The notes: a model not told the origin generated them from the letters alone. DNA of 33,152 bases from Kordiimonadaceae bacterium (GCA_016765035.1 JAESQS010000325.1:1-33152), one strand, 5' to 3'; shown: positions 7,418 through 16,674, counted from the stretch's first letter. Program-made: numbers and translations.

Positions 7418-8818
7418 ATGGATGGCGGTCGTTTAAAAAATCACGTAAGACAACAGGTATGGGCACCGGTTTTTCTCGGGCAATTTAGCGTTAGTGTTTT
7501 TGGCCTTGGGTATGTTGGTGCTGTATCCATGGCTTGCTTATCAAAATTAGGGCACCGGATGATCGGAGTTGATATCGATCAAAAGCGCGTTGCCGACATG
7601 GCTGCTGGTAATAACTCGCTAACGGAGCCCGGCCTTGCAGACCTTATCGCCAAAGGGCATTCCCATGGCCTTGTAGACGCTACTACAAATGTGAAAGACG
7701 CTATTCTTCTCAGCGATATATCCCTCATTTCAGTTGGTACGCCAACAAGCGAAAATGGTGCCTGCGATGACGCAGCTATTCGCCAAGTATCTTCGGCCAT
7801 TGGCGCCGCTATCAAAGAGAAAAATAGTTATCACCTAGTCGTCCTCAGGTGCAGTGTTCCGCCCGGCACAACGCTTGGAATTGTTGCGACTGAAATTGAA
7901 AGAGCGTCGGGCAAAAACCTCGGTAACGAGTTTGGCATTTGTTTTAATCCAGAATTTCTGCGAGAGAGTACAGCCGTTGAGGACTTCTTCTCTCCGCCAA
8001 AAACTGTCATAGGGGCCAGCGACGAGAAAGCCGGTAAAATGTTAGCCCTGCTCTACAATCAAGTTGATCAAAATCCTATAATGACAGATATCGGCACTGC
8101 AGAAATGGTGAAATATGTGAACAATACTTGGCACGCCAACAAAGTGGTGTTCGCGAATGAAATAGGCCGCCTCTGCAAGGCTATGCATTTGGACGGCCAT
8201 AAAGTCATGGATATCTTTGTGCAAGACACCAAGCTGAACTTGTCTTCTTACTATCTTAAGCCTGGGTTTGCCTACGGCGGTTCGTGCCTCCCCAAGGAGG
8301 TCCGTGCGATGAAACATTTGGCAAACACACGCGGTGTTTCAATACCACTCATAACAGCCCTGGGGCACTCAAACACCGAACAGATTTTAAACGCTCTAGA
8401 TATAATTGAACACACAGGGAAAAGAGAGATTGGATTTCTGGGCATCACTTTCAAGCCCGAAACCGGCGACATAAGAGAAAGCCCATTTCTCAAACTATTC
8501 ATTCTATTGGATGAGGCCGGATACAAAGTGCGTTTTTATGATCAAGAATTCCCAACGGGGAACGATCTTAAACAGCAAATTCGTTATTTGAAGAACACCG
8601 ACCCTCGTTTCGCCAAACTGGCAGATAAGCTCCTACAAAGCCAGTGCAACCATATCAGTGAGCTATGCGACAATAGTAGTCTACTGGTGGTTTCTCACCG
8701 CACCTCAGCCTATGAGGACATCGTTAATTGGCGACGTAGAGAAGTGATGGTTGTTGATCTTGTTGGTTTAGGCGGCATCAACGAAACCCACCACAGTATA
8801 CTCGAACTGGCACGCTAA
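7418..8818 (+). CDS. algD: AlgD-like GDP-mannose 6-dehydrogenase (UDP-glucose/GDP-mannose dehydrogenase family)
   Basis: 466 residues. Rossmann motif GLGYVGAV (Gly29-Gly34), central motif FNPEFLRES, then YVNNTWHANKVVFANEIGR and the catalytic Cys290 in GGSCLPKEV, followed by the C-terminal NDP-sugar domain. Cys290 corresponds to Cys268 of Pseudomonas AlgD after allowing for an N-terminal extension of about 22 residues here. The WHA-K-FANEIGR stretch points to AlgD and away from UDP-glucose dehydrogenases. It would oxidise GDP-mannose twice to GDP-mannuronate with NAD+, the substrate of the Alg8-like polymerase upstream. The start at ATG 7418 has a GAAAGGAC ribosome binding site, so the extension looks genuine. 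The stop overlaps the start of the HPt gene (TAATG). Confidence 0.88.
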   Translation: MDGGRLKNHVRQQVWAPVFLGQFSVSVFGLGYVGAVSMACLSKLGHRMIGVDIDQKRVADMAAGNNSLTEPGLADLIAKGHSHGLVDATTNVKDAILLSDISLISVGTPTSENGACDDAAIRQVSSAIGAAIKEKNSYHLVVLRCSVPPGTTLGIVATEIERASGKNLGNEFGICFNPEFLRESTAVEDFFSPPKTVIGASDEKAGKMLALLYNQVDQNPIMTDIGTAEMVKYVNNTWHANKVVFANEIGRLCKAMHLDGHKVMDIFVQDTKLNLSSYYLKPGFAYGGSCLPKEVRAMKHLANTRGVSIPLITALGHSNTEQILNALDIIEHTGKREIGFLGITFKPETGDIRESPFLKLFILLDEAGYKVRFYDQEFPTGNDLKQQIRYLKNTDPRFAKLADKLLQSQCNHISELCDNSSLLVVSHRTSAYEDIVNWRRREVMVVDLVGLGGINETHHSILELAR

Positions 8819-9255
8819 TGAATGCGGGCTATAAAAAACCAGTACCAATTACCCACCTTTCACCTGTAAGCTGGGGGGAACGTCCCCTAGTGGAACAGCG
8901 GAGGGCCTACGCCTTGGATTATGATTTGCTCAATATGCTTCGGAAAAACCAAAGCAACGACAAATTTATTCACCTTATGGAGCAGTGTGTTTCTGACATA
9001 AAAGAGTCGCTTCATATTGTCGGCGACGGCCTAGCCAATAATGATTTTCTCACTATCGAAAGAGGTAGCCATAAACTGAAAAGCCTTGCTGGTACCTTTG
9101 GCCTAGAAGACACCTTTAAGCTGGCGGTCCTAACCAACGAAGCCCACCATAAAAACGAGCCAGAAAGTCTGATTAAAAAGCACGCTACCGACCTACTCGC
9201 ATCCGGACAATATAGCCTACGCACCTTGCAGGTTTATATCTCAGGAATTGAGTAA
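8818..9255 (+). CDS. Stand-alone HPt (histidine phosphotransfer) domain protein
   Basis: 145-residue soluble protein. The C-terminal about 100 residues form a four-helix HPt domain with the phospho-accepting His85 in SHKLKSLAGTFGL. The N-terminal about 40 residues are a tail without recognisable domain. HPt proteins pass phosphate between receiver domains in a multi-step relay. Its start overlaps the stop of the AlgD-like gene, so it is made with that enzyme, and the next gene downstream is a hybrid kinase whose own HPt region lacks the histidine. It is therefore the likely relay partner of that kinase and of the receiver proteins at 30754-31930. Confidence 0.85.
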   Translation: MNAGYKKPVPITHLSPVSWGERPLVEQRRAYALDYDLLNMLRKNQSNDKFIHLMEQCVSDIKESLHIVGDGLANNDFLTIERGSHKLKSLAGTFGLEDTFKLAVLTNEAHHKNEPESLIKKHATDLLASGQYSLRTLQVYISGIE

Positions 9256-9289
9256 GCAGCCCATAGGCGCTTATTGTAAAGACAGCACC

Positions 9290-9308
9290 ACCACTGCCGC
9301 AAAGTGGT
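9290..9308 (+). terminator. Weak stem-loop after the HPt gene
   Basis: ACCACT and AGTGGT form a 6 bp stem around a 7-nt loop. The following bases (AATGATCTTT) hold only a short T-run, so termination would be inefficient. Confidence 0.3.
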
Positions 9309-9314
9309 AATGAT

Positions 9315-9349
9315 CTTTGCAATAAGCAAAGCCTTTGCACATTGCAAAG
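9315..9349. promoter_or_regulatory. Tandem enhancer-binding sites upstream of the sensor-kinase operon
   Basis: Two perfect 17-bp palindromes, CTTTGC-AATAA-GCAAAG (9315-9331) and CTTTGC-ACATT-GCAAAG (9333-9349), follow one another with 1 bp between them, centre to centre 18 bp. They lie about 75-105 bp upstream of the -24 box at 9423, the usual distance for a sigma-54 activator. Confidence 0.7.
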
Positions 9350-9422
9350 AATACAGCCCTCCCCCCCTTTTTCTAAAAAATTATAACCCATTGATTTTAA
9401 AATATATTTCAAAAGTTTGCAC

Positions 9423-9437
9423 TGGCGTGTGCTTTGC
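9423..9437 (+). promoter_or_regulatory. Sigma-54 promoter of the two-kinase operon
   Basis: TGGCGT-GTGCT-TTGC has the invariant GG and GC pairs at the correct spacing and an intact -12 box. The predicted transcription start is near 9449, shortly before the kinase gene. Confidence 0.7.
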
Positions 9438-9476
9438 GTTGCACTACAGAAATGAGTAATGCAACAGGAGTATGTT

Positions 9477-11765
9477 TTGACAGAAGCCAATAGTGCCATA
9501 AATACCTCCCACAAGACCTGGTCTGCTAGATTTAGATTTGTACCTTACGATTGGCCCCTTGCCGTTCAAGTGGCCGCTGTCATGTTAACAATATCAATTG
9601 CTGCTGGCTTCGTGGCTTGTGAACTAGTTCGCGGTTACGAACGTTCTGTTCAAGAAAGCATCTTAGAACGCGAACTAGAATATACATTACCGCTTCTGGC
9701 CTCGAACATCACTGCCAAGCAAACAATGTTACCCGCGCAAATGCTCGCGTACCAACTGGAAACTCAAGGGTTACAAAACCAAAACATAGCCCACCTTATA
9801 GTCACAGATGCCAGCGGCATCGCTATGGCTGAATGGTCTAGAGAAGATGTAACAACAAGAGCAAGATTTCAGGCTTCAAAACCCATATTTTCTAATAACG
9901 GCACCCAGATAGCAACGCTAACTCTAGCCATGCGCGCCGACTTGATAGAAAAGGAAACAGACCGTTCTGCCGCCACTACATTCCTGTCGGTGTTTGGCGT
10001 TATGCTCTTGTTGACCTTCTGTATCTGGGTTTGGATACAGCGGCGCGTTATCTCACCTATAAGTGCGCTGGCACGCAGAGCAACAAAAGGGCGGCTTGCA
10101 ACACTCCCCAAATGGATGCAATCCAGAAGGCTATCGCCTGAACTTCAACATTTATCGCGAGAAATTCATAGTGCCTTTGACCTAAAGGACCGACATACAG
10201 CTGAGATTGCTACTGCGCGCAGAGCTGCAGATGAACATACCCGCAGTAAATCAAAGTTCATTGCCTCCATCAGCCACGAAATTCGCACACCGTTGAATGG
10301 CGTTTTGGGCGCTCTCAACCTCCTGAAAGGAACGGAGCTTAATAACGGCCAAAACGCCCTTGTGAATGTAGCCCATTCTAGCAGTGAGCTCTTACACACC
10401 TTGCTAAACGACATCATCGATCTGGCCAAAGCTGATAACGGGAAACTAGACTTGGAAGTGAAACCCTTCTCGCTCCACGACACGCTTAAAAGCACCAAAG
10501 ATTTCTGGATGTACCAGTTCTATGCCCTCAATCGTTTCCTAACCTTAAACATAGACGACAATGTACCCAACCGAATATTTGGCGACGAAGGCCGGGTCAA
10601 ACAGATCCTCAACAACTACATCTCTAACGCCAAAAAATATGGCGGTGACGGCAGTGTAACGATAAAAGTCTCATGCACACCTTCACAGGGCACTCAGGAA
10701 TTCTCCATCCACTTTGCAGTAGAGGACCGCGGCAAAGGCGTAAAAAAAGAAGACCAGCAGATGATATTTAAAGAGTTCGCCCAGCTTGAAGGTCATTCCG
10801 ACGACACTCAAGAAGGCGCTGGCCTCGGCCTTGCTGTTTGCCGTAAATTATCAACTGCAATGAATGGTAAAGTTGGTGTAGATAACAATAAAAATAACGG
10901 CAGCATTTTCTGGTTTGAAGCGCCATTCACTGCGGACACTGAAGCGCCCAAAGTCAATACGTCAACCTCAAAAAACTTCCCACCCATTATAACGCCCAAC
11001 GGTGCAAAGCCTATTGTTCTGGTGGCTGAAGACTTGGCTACAAACCGTCTTGTTGTTGGTCAATATCTTGAGAAGTTTGGCTGTGAAGTTGAAATGGCAG
11101 AGAACGGCATAGAAGCAATTCACGCAGCAGCATCTAAGAATTTTGACGCTATCTTAATGGACATCTGTATGCCCAAGATGGACGGCATGGATGCTACAAA
11201 ACGCATCCGAGAAGGTTTCGGTGTATCAGACGATGTCCCTGTTATAGCGCTATCTGCTAATGCAATGCCTGCACAGCTAGCAGAGCAGGAGAAGATCGGC
11301 TTTGACTTTATAATTGCTAAACCCTTTAAAGAAGAGGCCTTATACCAAGCATTAAAAGAATGCATGGCCAACAATAGCGCTGACAGATTATTGGACCAGA
11401 AAAGACTTCAAAAAAATCTCGCGGTTCAACCAGAAAACAGCCCGCCAATTCAGTTGGAAGAATCAATCGAACAGCTTGTTGATACGAGCAAAAAATTGAT
11501 GCATTCCGTCTATATGAAAGATTTTGCTGCTGTTGAAATTACCAGCCAAAAAATCGACCAAAATAGTGCCAACTTGGGGCTTACAGCGTTAGAAAAAAAA
11601 TGCGCTAAAATAAGACAATCCTGCCGTTCCATGCAGCTTGACAAAGTTGAAGCATTGATGCCCAGTTTCAAAGCACTGGTATCACTTTCTGTTGAACAAT
11701 TAGATGCAGTAACCGCCAATGGAAAAACGCTGGCATCGCCCTCTCAGCAGAGGTCAAGGCTGTGA
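9477..11765 (+). CDS. Membrane hybrid sensor histidine kinase (HisKA-HATPase-REC, degenerate HPt)
   Basis: The frame is open from ATG 9459, but an AGGAG at 9466-9470 is inside it and correctly spaced for TTG 9477, so I prefer that start (762 aa). Residue numbers here count from 9459. Two membrane helices (32-55 and 171-193) enclose a periplasmic sensor of about 115 residues. HisKA follows with His273 in SHEIRTPLNG, then HATPase_c (N-box NYISNAKKYG, GKGVKKED, GAGLGLAVC), and a receiver with phospho-acceptor Asp568 in MDICMPKMDG. The C-terminal about 110 residues look like an HPt bundle, but where H-x-L-K-G is expected the sequence reads SQKIDQNSANLGL, without His. Phosphate would therefore need an external HPt, plausibly the one at 8818-9255. 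Confidence 0.88.
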   Translation: MTEANSAINTSHKTWSARFRFVPYDWPLAVQVAAVMLTISIAAGFVACELVRGYERSVQESILERELEYTLPLLASNITAKQTMLPAQMLAYQLETQGLQNQNIAHLIVTDASGIAMAEWSREDVTTRARFQASKPIFSNNGTQIATLTLAMRADLIEKETDRSAATTFLSVFGVMLLLTFCIWVWIQRRVISPISALARRATKGRLATLPKWMQSRRLSPELQHLSREIHSAFDLKDRHTAEIATARRAADEHTRSKSKFIASISHEIRTPLNGVLGALNLLKGTELNNGQNALVNVAHSSSELLHTLLNDIIDLAKADNGKLDLEVKPFSLHDTLKSTKDFWMYQFYALNRFLTLNIDDNVPNRIFGDEGRVKQILNNYISNAKKYGGDGSVTIKVSCTPSQGTQEFSIHFAVEDRGKGVKKEDQQMIFKEFAQLEGHSDDTQEGAGLGLAVCRKLSTAMNGKVGVDNNKNNGSIFWFEAPFTADTEAPKVNTSTSKNFPPIITPNGAKPIVLVAEDLATNRLVVGQYLEKFGCEVEMAENGIEAIHAAASKNFDAILMDICMPKMDGMDATKRIREGFGVSDDVPVIALSANAMPAQLAEQEKIGFDFIIAKPFKEEALYQALKECMANNSADRLLDQKRLQKNLAVQPENSPPIQLEESIEQLVDTSKKLMHSVYMKDFAAVEITSQKIDQNSANLGLTALEKKCAKIRQSCRSMQLDKVEALMPSFKALVSLSVEQLDAVTANGKTLASPSQQRSRL

Positions 11766-13114
11766 AAATACTCCAACAGGCATCCGCATGGATTAACTTC
11801 AGGAAAAGGCGTTTTAGCCAGAACATGCCCGGGGCTAGTCCGACTGTTTCCCCGCAGGAACATCTGGAAATACTCAACAGATTCTCCCTAGCTCTTGGGG
11901 CTTTAGACACCGAAGAGGACTTGGCTTGGTACGTGGCACAGGAAGTTGTTGGCCGTCTTGGTTTTGTGGACTGCGTTTATTACCTTTATAGCGCTGATGA
12001 AAACTGTCTGGTGCAACGTGCAGCAATTGCCAGCAAAAACCCCCGGGGGCACGAGATCACCAACCCCCTTCACATACCAATGGGGCAAGGCATTACCGGG
12101 TCTGTAGCCTCTTCTTTCCGGCCAGAAATTATCGCTGATGTCACTCAGGATACGCGTTATATTACTGACATAACCCCCGCTGGTTCAGAAATATGTGTGC
12201 CCATCGTTCAAAATGACAAACTCATCGGCGTGCTAGACTGTGAGCATATTGAAAAAGCAGTCTTCACCAAGGAGCATTTGAACCTTTTGACAACGGTTGC
12301 CAGTTTCGCCGGAACAAAAGCAGCCGAGCGCCGCGGCGTAAACAAGGTCGCCGACCTACGCGTGCAACGTAATAAAGCCCTTATGGAGAAACAGCTGGCC
12401 AATGAATCTCAGGCAGCCTTTTTTTCAGCAGTATCTCATGAATTTCGCACACCTTTAAATGCTGTTATCGGCCTATCCGACTGTCTTGCAAAGGCAGAAG
12501 ACGAAGCACTTACCCCAGCTCAAATTGGTGCCTTTTCTACCCACATACATGATGCTGGTGAGCAATTGGAAACACTGGTGAATAACGCCTTGGACATAGC
12601 CGCAGCACATGCACATGACCCCAAGGCCAATACAGAACTAACTGAGATTACACCAAGCTTGGAAAAGTGTATTGAACAAGCTCAAACACAAGCACTTCAG
12701 AAAAAAATAACAATACAGACACAAGGAAGCAGGCTTCTAAAGTCGATCCTTTTTGATCCGACCCATTTTAAAAAAATCATCCAAAATCTATTAGACAATG
12801 CCGTTAAATTTAGCACAGATAATTCCGTCATCCGCGTCAAAACTAAGGTGAATACTCACCATGAAAAATCCATACTAACCATTTCAATTAGCGACGAAGG
12901 AAAAGGCATAGCCCCTGACGCCCTCAATCATATTTTTGACCCTTTCTTTGCAGAAGATGCGGGTGCCCGCTCGCCGAACGACAACACAGGATTGGGACTT
13001 ACAATTGCCAAGCAATTTGCCAAACATAATAACGCATCCATAAAAGTCACAAGTATCTTGGGCAAAGGTTCAGTCTTCTCTCTCAACATTCCCCTCCAAC
13101 AAGCCCTCACCTAA
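11762..13114 (+). CDS. GAF-domain sensor histidine kinase (cytoplasmic)
   Basis: 450 residues, GTG start overlapping the stop of the hybrid kinase (GTGA), so translation is coupled. No membrane helix. A GAF domain covers about residues 35-180 (LGALDTEEDL, VPIVQNDKLIGVLDCE near its end). HisKA follows with His226 in SHEFRTPLNAVIG, then HATPase_c with N-box QNLLDNAVKF, SDEGKGIAP and TGLGLTIAK. There is no receiver domain, so it must act on a separate receiver such as those at 30754-31930. The ligand of the GAF domain is unknown. The gene ends before two hairpins that separate it from the convergent minus-strand operon. Confidence 0.9.
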   Translation: MKILQQASAWINFRKRRFSQNMPGASPTVSPQEHLEILNRFSLALGALDTEEDLAWYVAQEVVGRLGFVDCVYYLYSADENCLVQRAAIASKNPRGHEITNPLHIPMGQGITGSVASSFRPEIIADVTQDTRYITDITPAGSEICVPIVQNDKLIGVLDCEHIEKAVFTKEHLNLLTTVASFAGTKAAERRGVNKVADLRVQRNKALMEKQLANESQAAFFSAVSHEFRTPLNAVIGLSDCLAKAEDEALTPAQIGAFSTHIHDAGEQLETLVNNALDIAAAHAHDPKANTELTEITPSLEKCIEQAQTQALQKKITIQTQGSRLLKSILFDPTHFKKIIQNLLDNAVKFSTDNSVIRVKTKVNTHHEKSILTISISDEGKGIAPDALNHIFDPFFAEDAGARSPNDNTGLGLTIAKQFAKHNNASIKVTSILGKGSVFSLNIPLQQALT

Positions 13115-13129
13115 CATGTCGCACTATAG

Positions 13130-13202
13130 GGGTTTATTGAACCCTTCTACTTGCAAAGAATCGACCAAAACCCTGTCATAATACCATGGGTGGTATTTAT
13201 TT
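13130..13202. terminator. Terminator region between convergent operons
   Basis: Two hairpins lie between the two stop codons. GGGTT-TATTG-AACCC (13130-13144) is followed by TTCT and suits the plus-strand kinase operon. AATACCA-TGGG-TGGTATT (13180-13197) has 7 bp arms and is followed by TATTT on the plus strand. It could serve both directions. Confidence 0.55.
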
Positions 13203-13224
13203 CCAGATACGGCAGCCAATATAT

Positions 13225-15276
13225 TCAATTGAGATTATTATCCTCCAGAGCATGACGCACTGATTTAAATGTTTTCCTATATTCTGCATTCATCGGGTGA
13301 AGTGAGATCGCTTTTACAACCAACTGCAGAGCGCGTTGGGGCTGATCCCTGCTGATCGCCATATGGTACGCTAAGTTATTCAGCGCCATATGATTATTTG
13401 GATTTTGCTGCAACAGCTTTTCATAGGTGGCAATAGACAGATCAATATCATTTTTCCCTTCTGCAAAAGCTGCCAACAAAGAAAGTCTCTCCCGCAGTAA
13501 TTGCTCCCCCTCTGGGTGCGTAACAGTCAGGTTTCGTGCCTTCATTTCCAATAATGTAACGCCCTGCCACCAATGCACTAATTGGTTCGCTGAGATTTTG
13601 TTTCCATCTTCATAAAAGCCCACAGCAAGACGTAATGTTTCAACAGCTCGGTTGGGGCGATGGGCCACTGCAGATGAAAGTGCTATAAAGACAGCTTCGG
13701 TGTCCCCAAAATAGAAATAGGCTGTTGCCGCTAACAATTGGGCGGCAGAATGGCCGGGCACCCAAGTTAACACAGGGCGCAAAATTATAAGCGCCTCAAC
13801 CATGCTTTCATCGTCACCTGCACGCAAAAGCGCCTGTGCCAAAACAATACGCCATAAGACAGCTTCCTCTGGGCTATGTTCACGTAATTGTTTCGCCAAA
13901 AGCAAATTCGGCTTAAAACCCGCGTCAATCGCCTGACGCCACAAACCTAGATCACCGACAAAGCTGGATAGTGTGTTAGATATACATAGCTGATCATTGG
14001 CACCACAGGACAATTGTCGGTGGTGAGGCATAGCCCCAAAAGACATGATACCCTTGTATCCCACCCCCTCGGCTAACCGTTCATACTTATGGGCAAGTGC
14101 CTTTTCCCCTAGCGATGACAATAGGGACGCTTTAAATTGGTGGGCAAGGCCATTGCCATCAAGCAATGTCCCCATATCATTCAAGGCATCAATCAACTGG
14201 CCAGCCTGTAAGTCTTCCCCTGACAGCCCTTCAAGTAATACCGCCCATTTGGATGCCGCATAGGCACCATGCCGTTCCTGATACTGCGCTTCATCAAACT
14301 CAAAGGGGCATATTTGGTTCCCGCGCCGTTTTGCCAAACATACGGCGAAAATCACTTCTGCGGGCATCATTCCTTGCGCTTTTCTAGACAAAAACTCACC
14401 GTCCAGTGACTTTAAATCCCCCTGCATCCACATAAGATGCGCCAAACGAATGAGCAATTGTGATGTCATGGCCCTACCGGGTTGATCTAGCATGATGGTC
14501 GCAACCACCAATTTTCCTTTTGCGGCAAGCAGTGACGTCGCGGTCGCAAGGTCGTCGAATGACATTGTCGCCGCAACTGCCATTGCAACAGGCAAGATCA
14601 TTTCATCCTGAGTGGGCTCCGCGATGTAAGTAACTAACTGCTCCATACTCCCGCTGGCAGGCGCGGCAAGCGGCAGTTGTTCCTCTCCGTCTTGGTCCTC
14701 AACAGGTGTATTATCTACCGCTAATATACTCGAGCGTTTCAAAAGAAGCCTGTGCGCCAATAACAGCGAGAAAGTTGAACCGTTGTTTTCTTCAAGCTGC
14801 TTAAAGTCGAACTCAATTTCTTTATCTTCGGCTAACGCGACAGACGCAGCAAGTGCTATCAACCCAGACTGTGTAGTTTTAAACTGCCTTGCCATAGCTC
14901 TAGCCTGCGCCCATTTCCCATGCACCAAATAGGCTGAGGCCATTTCCAAACCCGCGCTTGTATCTTCTCCTAATTGCAATCCTTGCTTAGCCAGCACAAT
15001 TGCTTGTCCGAGATGTGCATTGCTTGGCAGCGGTACATGTTTACGAGATTTTGTGAGCAAATGCACCGCATCTGCATCCTGCGCGCTACGGCAGGCTGTG
15101 CTGTGAAAATATAATGTTAGTGTGGTTATTACCCGAGCATTCAGACCTTTTTCTTCCGCCGCTTTTGCCTCTCTTAACCAATCCTCACATTGAGCCGCCG
15201 CTGAATAATCTACAGCCACGTAGCTTCCAATGGCGACACATCCACCCAGCAATAATCCAATCAGCAATTTTTTCAT
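13225..15276 (-). CDS. TPR-repeat protein of the exosortase operon (PrsT-like role)
   Basis: 683 residues with an N-terminal hydrophobic segment (residues about 3-20, LLIGLLLGGC) that could be a signal peptide or anchor, although the residues around the Cys are not an ideal lipobox. The rest is alpha-helical with scattered TPR-like repeats, the clearest near the C-terminus (ATYEKLLQQNPNNHMALNNLAYHMA, in two overlapping pieces here, then ALQLVVKAISLHP). Large periplasmic TPR proteins are regular companions of exosortase loci and are thought to assist polysaccharide assembly or export. The start overlaps the exosortase stop (ATGA), so it is the last gene of the five-gene minus-strand operon. 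The role is inferred from context. Confidence 0.7.
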   Translation of the reverse strand: MKKLLIGLLLGGCVAIGSYVAVDYSAAAQCEDWLREAKAAEEKGLNARVITTLTLYFHSTACRSAQDADAVHLLTKSRKHVPLPSNAHLGQAIVLAKQGLQLGEDTSAGLEMASAYLVHGKWAQARAMARQFKTTQSGLIALAASVALAEDKEIEFDFKQLEENNGSTFSLLLAHRLLLKRSSILAVDNTPVEDQDGEEQLPLAAPASGSMEQLVTYIAEPTQDEMILPVAMAVAATMSFDDLATATSLLAAKGKLVVATIMLDQPGRAMTSQLLIRLAHLMWMQGDLKSLDGEFLSRKAQGMMPAEVIFAVCLAKRRGNQICPFEFDEAQYQERHGAYAASKWAVLLEGLSGEDLQAGQLIDALNDMGTLLDGNGLAHQFKASLLSSLGEKALAHKYERLAEGVGYKGIMSFGAMPHHRQLSCGANDQLCISNTLSSFVGDLGLWRQAIDAGFKPNLLLAKQLREHSPEEAVLWRIVLAQALLRAGDDESMVEALIILRPVLTWVPGHSAAQLLAATAYFYFGDTEAVFIALSSAVAHRPNRAVETLRLAVGFYEDGNKISANQLVHWWQGVTLLEMKARNLTVTHPEGEQLLRERLSLLAAFAEGKNDIDLSIATYEKLLQQNPNNHMALNNLAYHMAISRDQPQRALQLVVKAISLHPMNAEYRKTFKSVRHALEDNNLN

Positions 15277-16670
15277 GGTGCCTTTTCCTGTTTGATTTTA
15301 ACTGCCTGAAGAAATTGAAGAACTGTCCCCAACCGCGTAGCGTTTGGCACCAAGTTGGTCTCTACAAATTGAAAGCGGATTACACCTTGAGCTAGATAAA
15401 TTGGCAACGCAGATGCAGAAACTCGCACTTCAGCAACAGACTGTATTTGGTTATAGTTACGCACTGTCATATTTTCGACTGTAAGGCCGGTGCCAAGCTG
15501 CGAGGGAAGCTGCACAGACGTATGCCACCCAAGGGCTTCAAAGCATTTTTGGCTGGAATGCTGTGCAGCTTTGCGCGTGTCAGAATGATACATCACTGTA
15601 ACAAGAATTTCTCTGTCACTAGCGGCATTACTATAGAGCCGACGGGCAGAAAAATCTGCTCCAAGTATACGTGTTTCACTTCCAGGAATTGTTATAGGAC
15701 GCCCAACCCACCCATCCATATAAACTGGGAGAAACCCAGGGGGAAAAAGCCTAACGTCATGATTGGGCATTTGAATGAAGGCTATTAGAAGTGCCCCGGC
15801 AGTCCACCCGATAAGCACAGCGCCCCCACCTATTGCCTTGGCGGGCCAAATGAACTGGACCTTTAAAGCTGCCGAGCTGCACAATATAGGCAAAAGCCAA
15901 ATCAGTGGCATAACCACCCAACCCAGAAAATCATGGAACCCTGCGGCAATATTCTCCGGGGCATTGAAATTGACACCGATTAAAACCGCAAAGCGCCCTA
16001 AATTAAGGAAAAAGGCAATCGGCACTGCGGCTAAGGTGATGCAAATACGGTGTTTCAAAGACCTATTACCAGTCGCAGCCACGACTAAACACCCTAGCAC
16101 CGCTGGTGAAAATAGAAGCGTACCGCTACAATCACTATTGACCGTCACAGCCTCACCACCAGATATAATCTGCGGCCCGAATTGGTACACAGGCATAGAA
16201 AAAAATTGACCAATAGCAACGAACAACGAGGCTTCTTGGTGCGCTAGCCATACACCGACAGTTGCTTCGACACCTGAGGGAGGTGGCACAAAGAAACACA
16301 GGCACAAAAAGGCACAAAAATAGTGCGTCGATGAGCAAGTGAACAAATGCACTGAAATCCAGATGACCAGTAAAACACCAGCAAAAATCATTAGTTTATC
16401 AAGGTGAAAATTCATCCCCACCAAAATACTCAGAACAACTAAGCCTAAAACACCCTTTTGCCAAAAATGACTTGGCATTCTGCGCGTCAGGTTGCCTCTG
16501 TCGGCAGACAAAATCATCAGGGCGCTTACAAATGCAAGCAGAAGCAACGCCCATCGGTCCGTTGTAAAACTGCTACTGATTGTAGGAACCAACAAAACCC
16601 CACACAAAAGGGAGGCTAAGCCCAAATGGAAAAATTGTGCCGTTTGTCTGCTAAAAAAAGTCGTAACCAC
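15273..16670 (-). CDS. Exosortase fused to an EpsI domain (XrtD-like)
   Basis: 465 residues, GTG start. About eight membrane helices cover residues 1-315. The exosortase catalytic triad is present: Cys181 in NSDCSG, Arg226 in LNLGRFAV and His246 in GFHDFLGW. After the last helix comes a soluble EpsI-type (DUF3485) domain from about residue 325, with YMDGWVGRPI, then VTVMYHSD, HSSQKCFEALGW. Exosortases cut and process proteins with a PEP-CTERM-type tail at the inner membrane and are found with exopolysaccharide genes. The neighbouring gene at 16675-17505 encodes a protein with such a tail (VPLPG), the type I associate with the XrtD group. It follows that gene by 4 bp. Family and catalytic residues are clear; the subgroup is an inference. 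Confidence 0.85.
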   Translation of the reverse strand: MVTTFFSRQTAQFFHLGLASLLCGVLLVPTISSSFTTDRWALLLLAFVSALMILSADRGNLTRRMPSHFWQKGVLGLVVLSILVGMNFHLDKLMIFAGVLLVIWISVHLFTCSSTHYFCAFLCLCFFVPPPSGVEATVGVWLAHQEASLFVAIGQFFSMPVYQFGPQIISGGEAVTVNSDCSGTLLFSPAVLGCLVVAATGNRSLKHRICITLAAVPIAFFLNLGRFAVLIGVNFNAPENIAAGFHDFLGWVVMPLIWLLPILCSSAALKVQFIWPAKAIGGGAVLIGWTAGALLIAFIQMPNHDVRLFPPGFLPVYMDGWVGRPITIPGSETRILGADFSARRLYSNAASDREILVTVMYHSDTRKAAQHSSQKCFEALGWHTSVQLPSQLGTGLTVENMTVRNYNQIQSVAEVRVSASALPIYLAQGVIRFQFVETNLVPNATRLGTVLQFLQAVKIKQEKAP

Positions 16671-16674
16671 CCTC

